Of a stretch of DNA of 64,000 nucleotides, positions 1 through 8,604 are shown in pieces (the stretch's first letter is position 1; each line of letters opens with the position of its first letter). Position numbers and translations under genes: made by a program. Source of the stretch: a bacterium. GTDB lineage: Bacteria > SM23-81 > DAOVCL01. Under the pieces are notes generated by a model. That model ran no database searches, was not told the DNA's origin, and saw nothing but the letters and a program-made list of their open reading frames with translations. Where the stretch lies: NCBI GenBank assembly GCA_029932675.1, contig JAOZPP010000004.1, positions 17,367 through 81,366 of the forward strand, written 5' to 3'.

Positions 1-363
1 CGATTAGCTGCTCAATTGGCTAGAGAGTGGAAAGCCCAGGTTCTCCTGGTGACTGTGGCTAACCTTCCAGCGATGTACGAGGTGGACCTCAAGCCCGACT
101 TCATAAATATCCTTTTGGAGGATAGTAAGAGGGCCCTCCTGGATACAGAGAGGATCTTCTCGGAGAAGGAGGTAAGATGTGAAAAGAGGTTGATCAGGGA
201 TGGGAAGCCCTCAGAGGTAATTTGTAAACTGGCTGAAGATGAGGGCTGCGACCTCATCGTGTTAGGGACCTTAGGGCTACATAGCCCAGACCGCTACGCT
301 TTGGGCAGTCAAACTTACCAGATAATCCACGAAGCCCCCTGCTCTGTCTGGGTCATCAAGTAG
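1..363 (+). CDS. Universal stress protein (UspA family), 3' part
   Basis: The reading frame is open from the first base, so the start lies outside the window; about 120 codons are visible. The C-terminal part carries the UspA nucleotide-binding signature G-x2-G-x9-G-S (GTLG, then GS nine residues later), followed by the usual closing beta strand ending in VWVIK. Conservation of this motif places it with the ATP-binding type of Usp domain rather than the non-binding type. These cytoplasmic proteins act in stress responses; a specific role cannot be told from the fragment. It may be a single domain or the last domain of a tandem protein. No gene follows on this strand before the repeat at 394. 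Confidence 0.85.
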   Translation, partial: RLAAQLAREWKAQVLLVTVANLPAMYEVDLKPDFINILLEDSKRALLDTERIFSEKEVRCEKRLIRDGKPSEVICKLAEDEGCDLIVLGTLGLHSPDRYALGSQTYQIIHEAPCSVWVIK

Positions 364-393
364 AGATAGCCCCAGTTATGTATTAAATTGATG

Positions 394-543
394 AGGAATT
401 TGCTATTCAGGGGTTCTCTTATCACCCGTAGGGACAGACCTTCAGGTCTGTCCGCTCATTTCGGACCCCACTAAAGCGGAATTCCTAAAGGGGGGTAGCC
501 ATATAGCAGTTGAGGATAAATAGCGACAGTTTATGAACAGATA
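394..543. repeat. Diverged interspersed repeat, copy R1
   Basis: Two blocks here recur at 3764-3884: a 5' block around 394-430 (containing TATTCAGG and TATCACCCGTA) and a 3' block around 495-543 (containing GTTGAGGATA and TTTATGAA). Between the blocks R1 holds extra sequence with a perfect hairpin at 432-453 (arms GGACAGACC and GGTCTGTCC) that R2 lacks. It sits between the convergent Usp and ligA genes. No open frame is visible. Likely a decayed non-coding element or remnant; identity unknown. Confidence 0.55.
432..453. repeat. Dispersed palindrome (hairpin)
   Basis: Perfect 9-bp arms GGACAGACC / GGTCTGTCC around a 4-nt loop TTCA. There is no T-run after it, so it is not a typical terminator. 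One of a set of similar intergenic palindromes in this window (see 4231, 4266, 8083, 8166, 44662, 54367). Confidence 0.6.
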
Positions 544-612
544 AGCGCCGAAAAGCATTAAGAAATAAGCAATCCTAAGAAAATCCTTCATAATTTTATA
601 TACTTCGGGTTT

Positions 613-2637
<2,025 letters not shown>

Positions 2638-2651
2638 CTATTTACCCGGTT

Positions 2652-2681
2652 CAAAAAAGGGGAGGATATCATCCTCCCCTT
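2652..2681 (-). terminator. Probable intrinsic terminator upstream of ligA
   Basis: Perfect 10-bp stem AGGGGAGGAT / ATCCTCCCCT (2658-2680) with a 3-nt loop. Read on the minus strand it is followed by a run of U (A's at 2653-2658 on the plus strand). It overlaps the last codons of the small gene at 2669 and would end the transcript coming from 3435 before ligA. Confidence 0.6.
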
Positions 2682-2896
2682 CTCCCCCTTGTGCCTCCCA
2701 GAAACTTCTGCCTTATCTTCCTTTCCCGGAGATGAGCATCATGCCTCATCCTCTCCTGGCGGTAATCCTTGAACTTCTCTTTCCTCATCGACTCTCTCAG
2801 CTCCTCCTTCTCCTTGAACCCCAGTCTCCCCTCCTCAGAAGGAACTCGCTCCTTCTCCTTCTTCCCCTCCCTTTCCCCTTTCTCCTCTGCAGGCAT
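2669..2896 (-). CDS. Small highly charged protein, unknown function
   Basis: A 75-aa protein made almost only of Lys, Arg, Glu and Asp, with no hydrophobic core, Cys or His motif. The C-terminal part is basic (RERKIRQKFLGG then TRGRRGG), the N-terminal part mixed charge and Glu-rich, as in a disordered nucleic-acid- or ribosome-associated peptide. I do not recognise the family. Support for its being real: a strong GGAGGG ribosome site a few bases before the ATG and tight packing behind the flavin reductase gene (41 bases apart). Its stop lies inside the terminator hairpin at 2652-2681. It could still be a chance frame in purine-rich DNA. Confidence 0.55.
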   Translation of the reverse strand: MPAEEKGEREGKKEKERVPSEEGRLGFKEKEELRESMRKEKFKDYRQERMRHDAHLRERKIRQKFLGGTRGRRGG

Positions 2897-2937
2897 AAAC
2901 CCTCCTCGCTCTAAAAGTTAAAAAATAACCCAGGCTC

Positions 2938-3435
2938 TCAAGAGTGGTATCTCCCTAAAAGCTCTCCCAACCGGTAGTATCCACCCTCATGGAGAAGCAA
3001 GGGACTCTTCCCCTTGTTCACCTTGATCTCCAGAACCTCCCCCACGAAAAGGGTATGATCACCAGTAGTGAAGCTATCGGCTAACTTACACTCCATGGTA
3101 GCAAAACATCCAGCAATGAGAGGAGCTCTAATCTTTTGGGGAGGTTCAACGGCGAAAATACCCTTAGAGAATTTGTCCTCCTCCCTCCCGCTCGTGGTCC
3201 CCGCATATTGGGAAAGCTCCACTTGCTCGGTGGAGAGTATGTTCAGGCCAAATTCCCTGCTCCTCTCCAAGAACTGGTGGGTGTATCTGAGGGGGGAGAT
3301 GGCCACCCCAACCAAAGGAGGATTGGAGGAGAGAGGGATCACCCAAGCTGCAGTCATCAGATTTCTTTCCCTCTCCCATTCCACACTAATCAAGACCACC
3401 GTCTCCGCAAAATATCGACTAAATCGCTCTGACAT
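2938..3435 (-). CDS. Flavin reductase-like FMN-binding protein
   Basis: A 165-aa protein of the flavin reductase-like (FMN-binding split barrel) family. The N-terminal pattern ETVVLISVEWERERNLMTAAW followed by S-x-NPPLVGVAI matches the FMN-binding part; a later block AGCFATMECKL and the GDHTLFVGEVLEI strand match the C-terminal half. Members either reduce free flavin with NAD(P)H for a partner oxygenase or act as FMN-bound oxidoreductases; no partner enzyme is adjacent, so the substrate is unknown. The start ATG has no Shine-Dalgarno sequence and the predicted -10 box lies about 10 bases upstream, suggesting a leaderless mRNA. Confidence 0.85.
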   Translation of the reverse strand: MSERFSRYFAETVVLISVEWERERNLMTAAWVIPLSSNPPLVGVAISPLRYTHQFLERSREFGLNILSTEQVELSQYAGTTSGREEDKFSKGIFAVEPPQKIRAPLIAGCFATMECKLADSFTTGDHTLFVGEVLEIKVNKGKSPLLLHEGGYYRLGELLGRYHS

Positions 3436-3436
3436 A

Positions 3437-3473
3437 TTGGTATAATATTACCAATTTTATCCCTTTCAGTCAA
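3437..3473 (-). promoter_or_regulatory. Sigma70-type promoter with overlapping inverted repeat, flavin reductase
   Basis: On the minus strand TTGACT (3473-3468), 17-base spacer, TAATAT (3450-3445). The start point would fall about 3 bases before the flavin reductase ATG. The -10 region is embedded in an inverted repeat with arms TTGGTA and TACCAA (3437-3454), placed where a repressor would block RNA polymerase. Confidence 0.6.
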
Positions 3474-3560
3474 ACATTTTTTCTCACTTTTTGTCCCCAA
3501 AGATCGAATACAAATATAGGAGTTCCCCCTCTCCCTATTTTTTAATCCCCCTTTAACTAA

Positions 3561-3628
3561 ACATTTCGGAATTTCTAAGAAATTTCGAAATGTGGGGGTT
3601 GATTGAAGGGGGTATGCCCCCTTCAATC
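3561..3628. repeat. Two adjacent long palindromes
   Basis: First hairpin 3561-3593: 15-nt arms beginning ACATTTCG and ending CGAAATGT with one mismatch, 3-nt loop. Second 3601-3628: perfect 12-bp arms GATTGAAGGGGG / CCCCCTTCAATC with loop TATG. Neither has a clean U-run. They open the 1.1-kb gene-free stretch 3436-4535, which also holds the repeat R2 (3764-3884), a promoter and folded RNA (4014-4207), a palindrome cluster (4231-4420) and the promoter of the peptide gene (4460-4488). No convincing open frame was found there. Confidence 0.6.
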
Positions 3629-3763
3629 ATGACAGCGAAGCAATCCGAGCTAGCGGAGGATTGCGGAGCGCCATAGGGCCGGTGAGGCCCTCTGGAGAAG
3701 TTAGCAACCGAAGGGAGCTAAGTTCGGACAAGGTCTTCCTATATCCCGAATTATTCATACACG

Positions 3764-3884
3764 ACGAATTTGTTATTCAGGAGCTTCCTTATCACCCGTA
3801 TGTCCGCCCTTTCTAAAGGGGAGTCCTACAAGAGGGCAGCCACAGTGGTTGAGGATATGAATAGTGACAATTTATGAATAGATC
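3764..3884. repeat. Diverged interspersed repeat, copy R2
   Basis: Matches R1 (394-543) in two blocks: about 3764-3800 (TATTCAGG, TATCACCCGTA) and about 3834-3884 (GTTGAGGATA, TTTATGAA). R2 lacks the central palindrome that R1 carries. Non-coding as far as I can see. Confidence 0.55.
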
Positions 3885-4013
3885 GGGGACATAGTTTTCT
3901 CACCACAGAACGAGAAATGGCTTAACCCGCGAAGCTGGTCGCAAGAGAAAGAACCTATTGAGGGTGGTTACCATGTGGGGCCATCAGCAACCTCATAAAA
4001 AGTAAAAAAATCC

Positions 4014-4041
4014 TTGACTGAGGGAGGGGAATTCCTATCTT
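4014..4041 (+). promoter_or_regulatory. Promoter for the structured RNA at 4048-4207
   Basis: TTGACT (4014-4019), 16-base spacer, TATCTT (4036-4041). It is followed by the folded segment 4080-4207 and no open frame, so it most likely drives a non-coding RNA or leader. Confidence 0.5.
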
Positions 4042-4047
4042 TAAATG

Positions 4048-4207
4048 GGAGACAAACAGGGTTTACCCCATTTGACCTACGGGAGAGTGTGGCCGAGGGG
4101 AGTTAGGGCCCAGAGCCCGGGGTCTGAAGCAAACAACAATACAAGCTGGAGTCTAATAAGTGCGGATAGCCGGGCTGCAAGTTTGAGGTAGGCCGGCTTT
4201 TGTTTTT
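4048..4207 (+). ncRNA. Putative structured RNA (small RNA or riboswitch-like leader) with terminator
   Basis: Starts after a promoter (4014-4041). The G+C-rich segment 4080-4200 contains several short stems: GGGCCC-type pairing near 4107-4120 and a final stem GCCGG / CCGGC near 4170-4195 directly followed by TTTTGTTTTTT, as in an intrinsic terminator. The single-stranded-looking middle (about 4128-4160) is A-rich and could be a ligand or base-pairing region. It does not match the conserved cores I know for SAM, TPP, cobalamin, cyclic-di-GMP, glycine or purine riboswitches, nor a T-box. The next gene is the exported peptide at 4536, which has its own promoter. Confidence 0.4.
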
Positions 4208-4230
4208 TGGATTTTTAGAGGCCTCAGCAG

Positions 4231-4252
4231 GGACAGGGCTTCAGCCCTGTCC
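4231..4252. repeat. Dispersed palindrome (hairpin)
   Basis: Perfect 10-bp arms GGACAGGGCT / AGCCCTGTCC with a 2-nt loop; the arm resembles that at 432-453. No U-run follows. Confidence 0.6.
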
Positions 4253-4265
4253 TAAGTTTCCTTGA

Positions 4266-4327
4266 GCCGTCAGAACCCCGATTCTGACGGCAAAAAGGAA
4301 GGGTGGCGGAAGAGGGCTTCTGCCACC
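4266..4327. repeat. Two adjacent dispersed palindromes
   Basis: First 4266-4291: perfect 10-bp arms GCCGTCAGAA / TTCTGACGGC. Second 4302-4327: 11-bp arms GGTGGCGGAAG / CTTCTGCCACC with one G-U wobble. The arms belong to the same GG(T)NNCAGAA-type family as 8083, 8166 and 54367. Confidence 0.6.
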
Positions 4328-4342
4328 TCAAGGGAGGAAATT

Positions 4343-4410
4343 GTGGCAAAGAAAATAGGAAGTGTCCCTATTTTCCGTGGCAAAGAAAATAGGAAGTGTC
4401 CCTATTTTCC
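4343..4410. repeat. Two perfect 34-bp tandem repeats, each a hairpin
   Basis: The 34-base unit beginning GTGGCAAAGAAAATAGG occurs twice without change (4343-4376 and 4377-4410), then a partial third copy CCTATTTTCC. Each unit folds by GAAAATAGG with CCTATTTTC. Only two units and no spacer, so not a CRISPR array. Confidence 0.65.
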
Positions 4411-4459
4411 CCTATTTTCCCTATGTGGAGTCATCAACCAGTCATCAACCAAAAAGTCC

Positions 4460-4488
4460 TTGACAGCAAATGGTGTTAATGTTATATT
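4460..4488 (+). promoter_or_regulatory. Sigma70 promoter of the exported peptide gene
   Basis: Perfect TTGACA (4460-4465), 17-base spacer, TATATT (4483-4488). Predicted start near 4495, 40 bases before the ATG at 4536. It should drive both the peptide and the sigma54 activator behind it. Confidence 0.75.
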
Positions 4489-4535
4489 TGGATATAGATT
4501 TGCTGGTAGATATTTGCCCTGTGAGGTGAGGGATA

Positions 4536-4877
4536 ATGAAAAAATTCGGTATTATCTTGTTGATCATAGCCTTTCTTCTTTCTACAAATAGTTTTCTGCT
4601 GATGAAGAGGGTCTCTGCTAACACTGGGGAGGAGAGACCTATGCTTATGGCCGCCTGGCCATGGGATTTTTATTACCATAACCCCAAGGGGTCCAACCAC
4701 AATTCTGGCTCTTCGACTATTCAGAATCCAGCCGAAAATCAAAAGACTCCCCAGCAATCCGCAGGGACAACCATCCAATTTCAGGAGAGCAACAAACCAA
4801 AGAACTCTCCTACAGAGAGAAACCTCCGGAGTTGGCTCCTTAAAATTTCCCTCTTTCTGAGAATACTCCTCCACTAA
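4536..4877 (+). CDS. Small exported protein or pro-peptide, unknown family
   Basis: A 113-aa protein with a clear signal peptide: basic MKK, hydrophobic FGIILLIIAFLLS, then a possible signal peptidase site after VSA (about residue 29). The mature part is polar, rich in Asn, Gln, Ser and Pro with a conspicuous WPWDFYYHNP patch (about 42-51), and ends in a hydrophobic, basic amphipathic stretch (LRSWLLKISLFLRILLH). No Cys and no known domain. A GAGG-type ribosome site precedes the ATG, and a strong promoter lies at 4460-4488. It ends 10 bases before the TPR-sigma54 activator, so the two are surely co-transcribed. By analogy with receptor/pro-peptide pairs it could be the source of a signal sensed by the TPR domain; that is inference. 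Confidence 0.7.
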   Translation: MKKFGIILLIIAFLLSTNSFLLMKRVSANTGEERPMLMAAWPWDFYYHNPKGSNHNSGSSTIQNPAENQKTPQQSAGTTIQFQESNKPKNSPTERNLRSWLLKISLFLRILLH

Positions 4878-4886
4878 GGGCCGGAG

Positions 4887-7769
4887 ATGACAAAGCAACG
4901 GGTAAGAAAAATGGGAGGGTTAAAGGATTCGATTGAGGAGATAGATAAGCTGCTTCTTCCGGGTGGGGACTTGAAATTGGCCGAGGAGAGGGTTGAGATA
5001 GCTCTAAAGGTTCTCTCTCCCTCCCATAGTGAGCTGGAGAGGGCGAGGGTCTATTCTTTGGCTGCGCGGGTCAAGTTGGAGCTGGGGAAAAATTACGAGG
5101 AGGCTGAAGGATATGCCCTCAAAGCTTTTGATCTATTGAAAAATACGGCCCTGCACCAAGAAAGGGGGGAAGTCCAATTCTGTTTGGGGCGAATATATGT
5201 GTCTTTAGGGAGTTTAGAAAAAGCCCGCTGTTTCTTCGAGGACTCCTTGAGTACCTACCGGTTAATCGGGGATGCTGATGGAATGCTTGACGCCATCAAC
5301 GGGTTATCCCATGTCAGTTTTATCCTTTCCGAGAAAGATGAAGCGATCAAACGATTGGAATATGGATTAGCAGAGAGCAAGAAGGTCGATGACTCACGCA
5401 GGATAGCGCTATTCTCAGGCAATTTAGGCGTGGTGTATTTACTCGCTTCCCGGTGGCAAGAGGCGGAGGAGAAGTTAAATTTTGGATTAAAAATCTATGA
5501 ATCTATGGGTGATATTTTACAGATAGCCCGCCGGAGTATCAGCCTTGCCCGCTTGTACCTGATGAAGCATCGATGGTTGGAAGCTTCTCAGCTTATCCAG
5601 AAGGCAAAGGAGACGAGCCTAGAGTATAACTTACCCCGTGAGTTGGCGATGAGCCTGGAGAGTGAAGGCCAGTTATACTTTAAGCGAAAGGAGTATGCCA
5701 AAGCCGAGAAGAGCTATCTAAAAGCCTTAAAAATAGGGGAACGGATATCCCCTGAGGGGGACATCGTCTCAGAGGTTTCTCGCAAGTTAGCTGATTTGTA
5801 TGTAGCTATCAAGGAGTTTGATAAGGCTATTGAATATGGCCAAAGGGCTCTGGAGGTCTCCACCAAGCTGGGGGACAGATTTGAGCAAGGCTGTTGTCAT
5901 CGGGCCTTAGCTGTGGCGTATCATTTAAAGGGGTTAAGGGATAGATCCCAGGAGGAGTTTGCTAAAGCTATCTCCATTTTACGCTCCATAGGGGACAGGT
6001 TTGAGTTGGCGCATACTCTTTTAGCTCATGGGGAGCTTAGCGGCAAGCTTGAGCTCTTGCAGGAAGCCCAGAGGCTCTTTGCTCAGATCCAGGGGGCAGA
6101 GTTTTATCAGGCTTTGGCCCTGCTCCAGATTGCTAAGTTGGAGCCATCCTACAAGAAAGCGGTTGAAGTCTTAACGGAGGCGGAGAAGCTGCTGCAGGGC
6201 AAGGGAGAGACGGAGAAGCTCAAGGAGGTAGAAACCCTAAAACTTGAACTTAACCAAAGGCTGAAGAGGTTTCCCTCCAGGAAGTATGAGTTTTTACAAG
6301 GATTGCCATCAGGTGATTTGGGGAAGGTTTTTGGCCAGGTGATTGAGGTTTTGGGAGCCGACAGGGGGTTTGTGGCCTACGCTGCAGATGGAGATAAGAA
6401 GATGATGGTAGGGGCAAGCCATAACCTTGGGGAGGGGGAGGTCAAGGGGCTTCTCTCCCTGTTGGCAGACAGGCCTGCCTGTGCAGACAGGGATGGCTTT
6501 GAGGTGGGCAGTCCCTTTATCCTCTATGATAGCTCCCTGGATGAGCGGTTCTTCGCTGTGGGGGCTGGTAGCCTGATGTTGATCCCCTATGGGAATGGGG
6601 AGAGGATAGAGGGTTACCTCTATGTGGATCGGGGTAAGGGGAAGGAACCTTTCTTGGATAAGGAGCTTGACCTCTTCTATCTTCTCTCCGAGAGGGTAGC
6701 CAAGGCGATAGCCGAGCAGAGGCAGAGGGAGTTGGAGGAAGAGTTGGCCTCCCTGAAGAGACAGCTCAGGCTCTCTGGGGAGATAGTCACCCAGGACCCC
6801 CAGATGCTCAGGGTATTGGATGAGGTGGAGAGGATCAAAGATACAGACTATCCGATTGTAATTGAGGGGGAGACTGGCACAGGGAAAGAGGTAATAGCCA
6901 AGTTCATCCATTCCATTGGGGCGCGGAAGGAGATGCCCTTTATGGCCATAAATTGTGCCAATATGTCTGACAACCTCTTGGAGTCGGAGCTTTTTGGCTA
7001 TGAGAAGGGTGCCTTCACCGATGCCAGGACCCAACACAAGGGGTTGTTTGAGGTAGCCGATGGGGGGACGGTATTTCTGGATGAGATAGGGGATATGAGC
7101 CCTGCTATGCAGTCAAAGCTCCTTCGTTTTCTGGAGACCCAGAGCTTTCGCAGGGTAGGGGGGACAGAGGAGGTCAAGGTGGATGTGCGGGTGATAGTGG
7201 CCACCAACAAGGATCTCCACCGGGCTATGGTGGAGGGTTCTTTTCGGAATGATCTTTACTATCGGATAGAGGGGGTAACTTTGAGGCTTCCGCCATTGAG
7301 GGAGAGGAAGGGTGACATACCGCTTCTCTGTGAGCATTTTATGGAGCTGTTTGGGGAGAAGTATAAAAAGAGGGTGGTGGGTATTACTCCTGGTGCTTTA
7401 GAGGGGTTGATGGAATACGACTGGCCAGGGAATGTCAGGGAGTTGAAGCGGGCCATTGAGGTAGCAGTAAGCCATATAAAGGGCGAGGAAGGGGAGATCA
7501 CTGCAGAGCTGCTACGGGTGGGAGTTCTCCCGAAGGAACCCCAGGCTCTTTCAGAGGGAATAGCTTCTCTTCCGGAGAAATTGGCCTTTGTTGAGAGGGA
7601 GGAGTGTTTAAGGGCATTGAGAGAGAGCAATTGGAAGATTGCTAAGGCAGCAAGTATGTTAGGAGTTCCGCGCACTACCTTACACAACAAGATGAAAAAG
7701 CTTAATATCTCACCGACGAAAGTCAGTGAGGATTCCAATCTGGAAAGTCATCCAAATTTGGTCAGATAG
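4887..7769 (+). CDS. Sigma54-dependent activator with TPR and GAF sensor domains
   Basis: A 960-aa enhancer-binding protein. About residues 20-450 form TPR repeats (many YxxAExxYxxALxI units); about 465-610 look like a GAF domain; about 610-640 a coiled coil; about 640-870 the AAA+ core with Walker A GETGTGKE (about 660), the sigma54-contact loop written GAFTDA instead of GAFTGA (about 708), and Walker B GGTVFLDEIGDM (about 725-735); about 905-945 a Fis-type helix-turn-helix (NWKIAKAASMLGVPRTTLHN). There is no receiver domain, so activity is probably set by ligand or protein binding to TPR or GAF rather than by a histidine kinase. The ATG used has GGAG immediately before it; ATG 4908 is an alternative. 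It follows the exported peptide gene by 10 bases. A matching sigma54 promoter lies downstream at 8230. A strong terminator ends the unit at 7924. Confidence 0.92.
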   Translation: MTKQRVRKMGGLKDSIEEIDKLLLPGGDLKLAEERVEIALKVLSPSHSELERARVYSLAARVKLELGKNYEEAEGYALKAFDLLKNTALHQERGEVQFCLGRIYVSLGSLEKARCFFEDSLSTYRLIGDADGMLDAINGLSHVSFILSEKDEAIKRLEYGLAESKKVDDSRRIALFSGNLGVVYLLASRWQEAEEKLNFGLKIYESMGDILQIARRSISLARLYLMKHRWLEASQLIQKAKETSLEYNLPRELAMSLESEGQLYFKRKEYAKAEKSYLKALKIGERISPEGDIVSEVSRKLADLYVAIKEFDKAIEYGQRALEVSTKLGDRFEQGCCHRALAVAYHLKGLRDRSQEEFAKAISILRSIGDRFELAHTLLAHGELSGKLELLQEAQRLFAQIQGAEFYQALALLQIAKLEPSYKKAVEVLTEAEKLLQGKGETEKLKEVETLKLELNQRLKRFPSRKYEFLQGLPSGDLGKVFGQVIEVLGADRGFVAYAADGDKKMMVGASHNLGEGEVKGLLSLLADRPACADRDGFEVGSPFILYDSSLDERFFAVGAGSLMLIPYGNGERIEGYLYVDRGKGKEPFLDKELDLFYLLSERVAKAIAEQRQRELEEELASLKRQLRLSGEIVTQDPQMLRVLDEVERIKDTDYPIVIEGETGTGKEVIAKFIHSIGARKEMPFMAINCANMSDNLLESELFGYEKGAFTDARTQHKGLFEVADGGTVFLDEIGDMSPAMQSKLLRFLETQSFRRVGGTEEVKVDVRVIVATNKDLHRAMVEGSFRNDLYYRIEGVTLRLPPLRERKGDIPLLCEHFMELFGEKYKKRVVGITPGALEGLMEYDWPGNVRELKRAIEVAVSHIKGEEGEITAELLRVGVLPKEPQALSEGIASLPEKLAFVEREECLRALRESNWKIAKAASMLGVPRTTLHNKMKKLNISPTKVSEDSNLESHPNLVR

Positions 7770-7923
7770 CGTCCTTTATTGGTCGCTTTTAACTTCTTGT
7801 TCTATAAACAGATATTCAGTTGGCCCCAAAATATGTGTCCAAAAATGGACGAATAGCCTTTTGTTCTAACAAGGGCTGATGCAATTATTCTTCTCACAAA
7901 TTGGATATTTCTTTGTTTTTTTA

Positions 7924-7958
7924 AGCACTTAGTTAACTAAGTGCTCTTTTATTTTTTT
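7924..7958. terminator. Intrinsic terminator, probably bidirectional
   Basis: Perfect palindrome 7924-7945 (arms AGCACTTAG / CTAAGTGCT) followed by a T-rich run to 7958 and preceded by GTTTTTTT on the same strand. It closes the peptide-activator transcript. The gene-free stretch 7770-8358 also holds two palindromes (8083, 8166), the sigma54 promoter (8230) and the folded leader (8271); I see no other gene in it. Confidence 0.85.
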
Positions 7959-8082
7959 CTGCCCATTCTGGCATGCTTTTTGCTTTATATCTGAATGTCT
8001 CCACTTGTCCGGGGCTTGGGCGAGCAGGGGAAGCCGGTGCTGCCTTCTTTGGTGGTTGGAGGCAGCATTTGGGAAAGATTGA

Positions 8083-8108
8083 GGTGTCAGAACGCCTGTT
8101 CTGACACC
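8083..8108. repeat. Dispersed palindrome (hairpin)
   Basis: Perfect 11-bp arms GGTGTCAGAAC / GTTCTGACACC, 4-nt loop GCCT. Same family as 4266 and 8166. Confidence 0.65.
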
Positions 8109-8165
8109 AAAATAGCGGAGATACCCGTAGGCTTCCTCCTGCCTGCCCCTCCGATCATATAATGA

Positions 8166-8191
8166 GGTGGCAGAACCCCGGTTCTGCCACC
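8166..8191. repeat. Dispersed palindrome (hairpin)
   Basis: Perfect 11-bp arms GGTGGCAGAAC / GTTCTGCCACC, 4-nt loop CCCG. Differs from the copy at 8083 by compensating changes in both arms, so pairing is kept while sequence drifts. Confidence 0.65.
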
Positions 8192-8229
8192 CACCTGCCA
8201 GAGGGAGGGGGGATTCGCCAGGTTCTGGC

Positions 8230-8245
8230 TGGAAGGGCTCTTGCT
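8230..8245 (+). promoter_or_regulatory. Candidate sigma54 (-24/-12) promoter
   Basis: TGGAAGGGCTCTTGCT fits the sigma54 consensus TGGCACGNNNNTTGCW in TGG, the A and G of the -24 arm and TTGCT of the -12 arm, with GG and GC exactly 10 bases apart. The start point would be near 8256, just before the folded leader. The sigma54 activator ends only 460 bases upstream, which supports a real promoter. Two mismatches in the -24 arm leave doubt. Confidence 0.55.
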
Positions 8246-8270
8246 CTAACAAACCACAAGAGGCAAGCGA

Positions 8271-8339
8271 GGGCCGGTAGAGTGTGGCCCGATAATCTCC
8301 TTGTGGTCCCCCGGGAGATTAGCTGAATATCGATTCAGC
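8271..8339 (+). promoter_or_regulatory. Three-hairpin RNA leader
   Basis: Three consecutive perfect stems: GGGCC / GGCCC (8271-8290), AATCTCC / GGAGATT (8294-8320) and GCTGAA / TTCAGC (8322-8339). They lie between the sigma54 promoter and the ATG at 8359, ending 11 bases before its ribosome site. Likely a structured 5' leader that could control translation or stability of the 58-aa gene. No known riboswitch recognised. Confidence 0.45.
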
Positions 8340-8358
8340 CAACAGAAAAGAGGAGAAA

Positions 8359-8535
8359 ATGGTTGACTTTGAACCAGAAAACCCCTTAGATTCTGAGGAA
8401 GAAAAAGAATGCGAAACTGGTAATCTAAAAGGGAATTTGCTGATAAAGACAATAAGAAGAATAGGGAGGTTTGTTAAAGCCTTTTTCTCCGAAGAGGATG
8501 AGAAATATTGGAGAAGAGACCTTGACGGATTGTGA
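8359..8535 (+). CDS. 58-aa small acidic protein, unknown
   Basis: Small gene with an AGGAG ribosome site (8351-8355) close before ATG. The 58-aa product has an acidic N-terminus (VDFEPENPLDSEEEKE), a basic amphipathic middle (LLIKTIRRIGRFVKAFF) and an acidic tail (SEEDEKYWRRDLDGL). No signal peptide. I do not recognise a family. It is the first gene after the candidate sigma54 promoter and folded leader and lies 69 bases before the beta-propeller gene, so the pair may form an operon controlled by the upstream activator. The cationic middle segment would suit membrane or peptide interaction; that is speculation. Confidence 0.55.
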   Translation: MVDFEPENPLDSEEEKECETGNLKGNLLIKTIRRIGRFVKAFFSEEDEKYWRRDLDGL

Positions 8536-8604
8536 ACAAGCTCTTAGATTTAATACACGGGTTGTCCCTTATTTATTCTGTCGGTCCATCAGAGGCTACA
8601 ATAG

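Noticed and set aside
4080-4207. Assignment of the folded RNA to a known riboswitch (cyclic-di-GMP, SAM, cobalamin, TPP)
   Set aside because: None of the conserved cores I know for these classes is present; kept as an unassigned structured RNA.
4343-4420. Tandem 34-bp repeats considered as a CRISPR array
   Set aside because: The units abut without spacers, there are only two, and no cas gene is in the window.
6309-7037. A 242-codon open frame on the strand opposite the sigma54 activator
   Set aside because: It is antisense to the GAF-AAA+ region of a clearly real gene, has no ribosome site or recognisable domain, and arises from the codon bias of the real gene.
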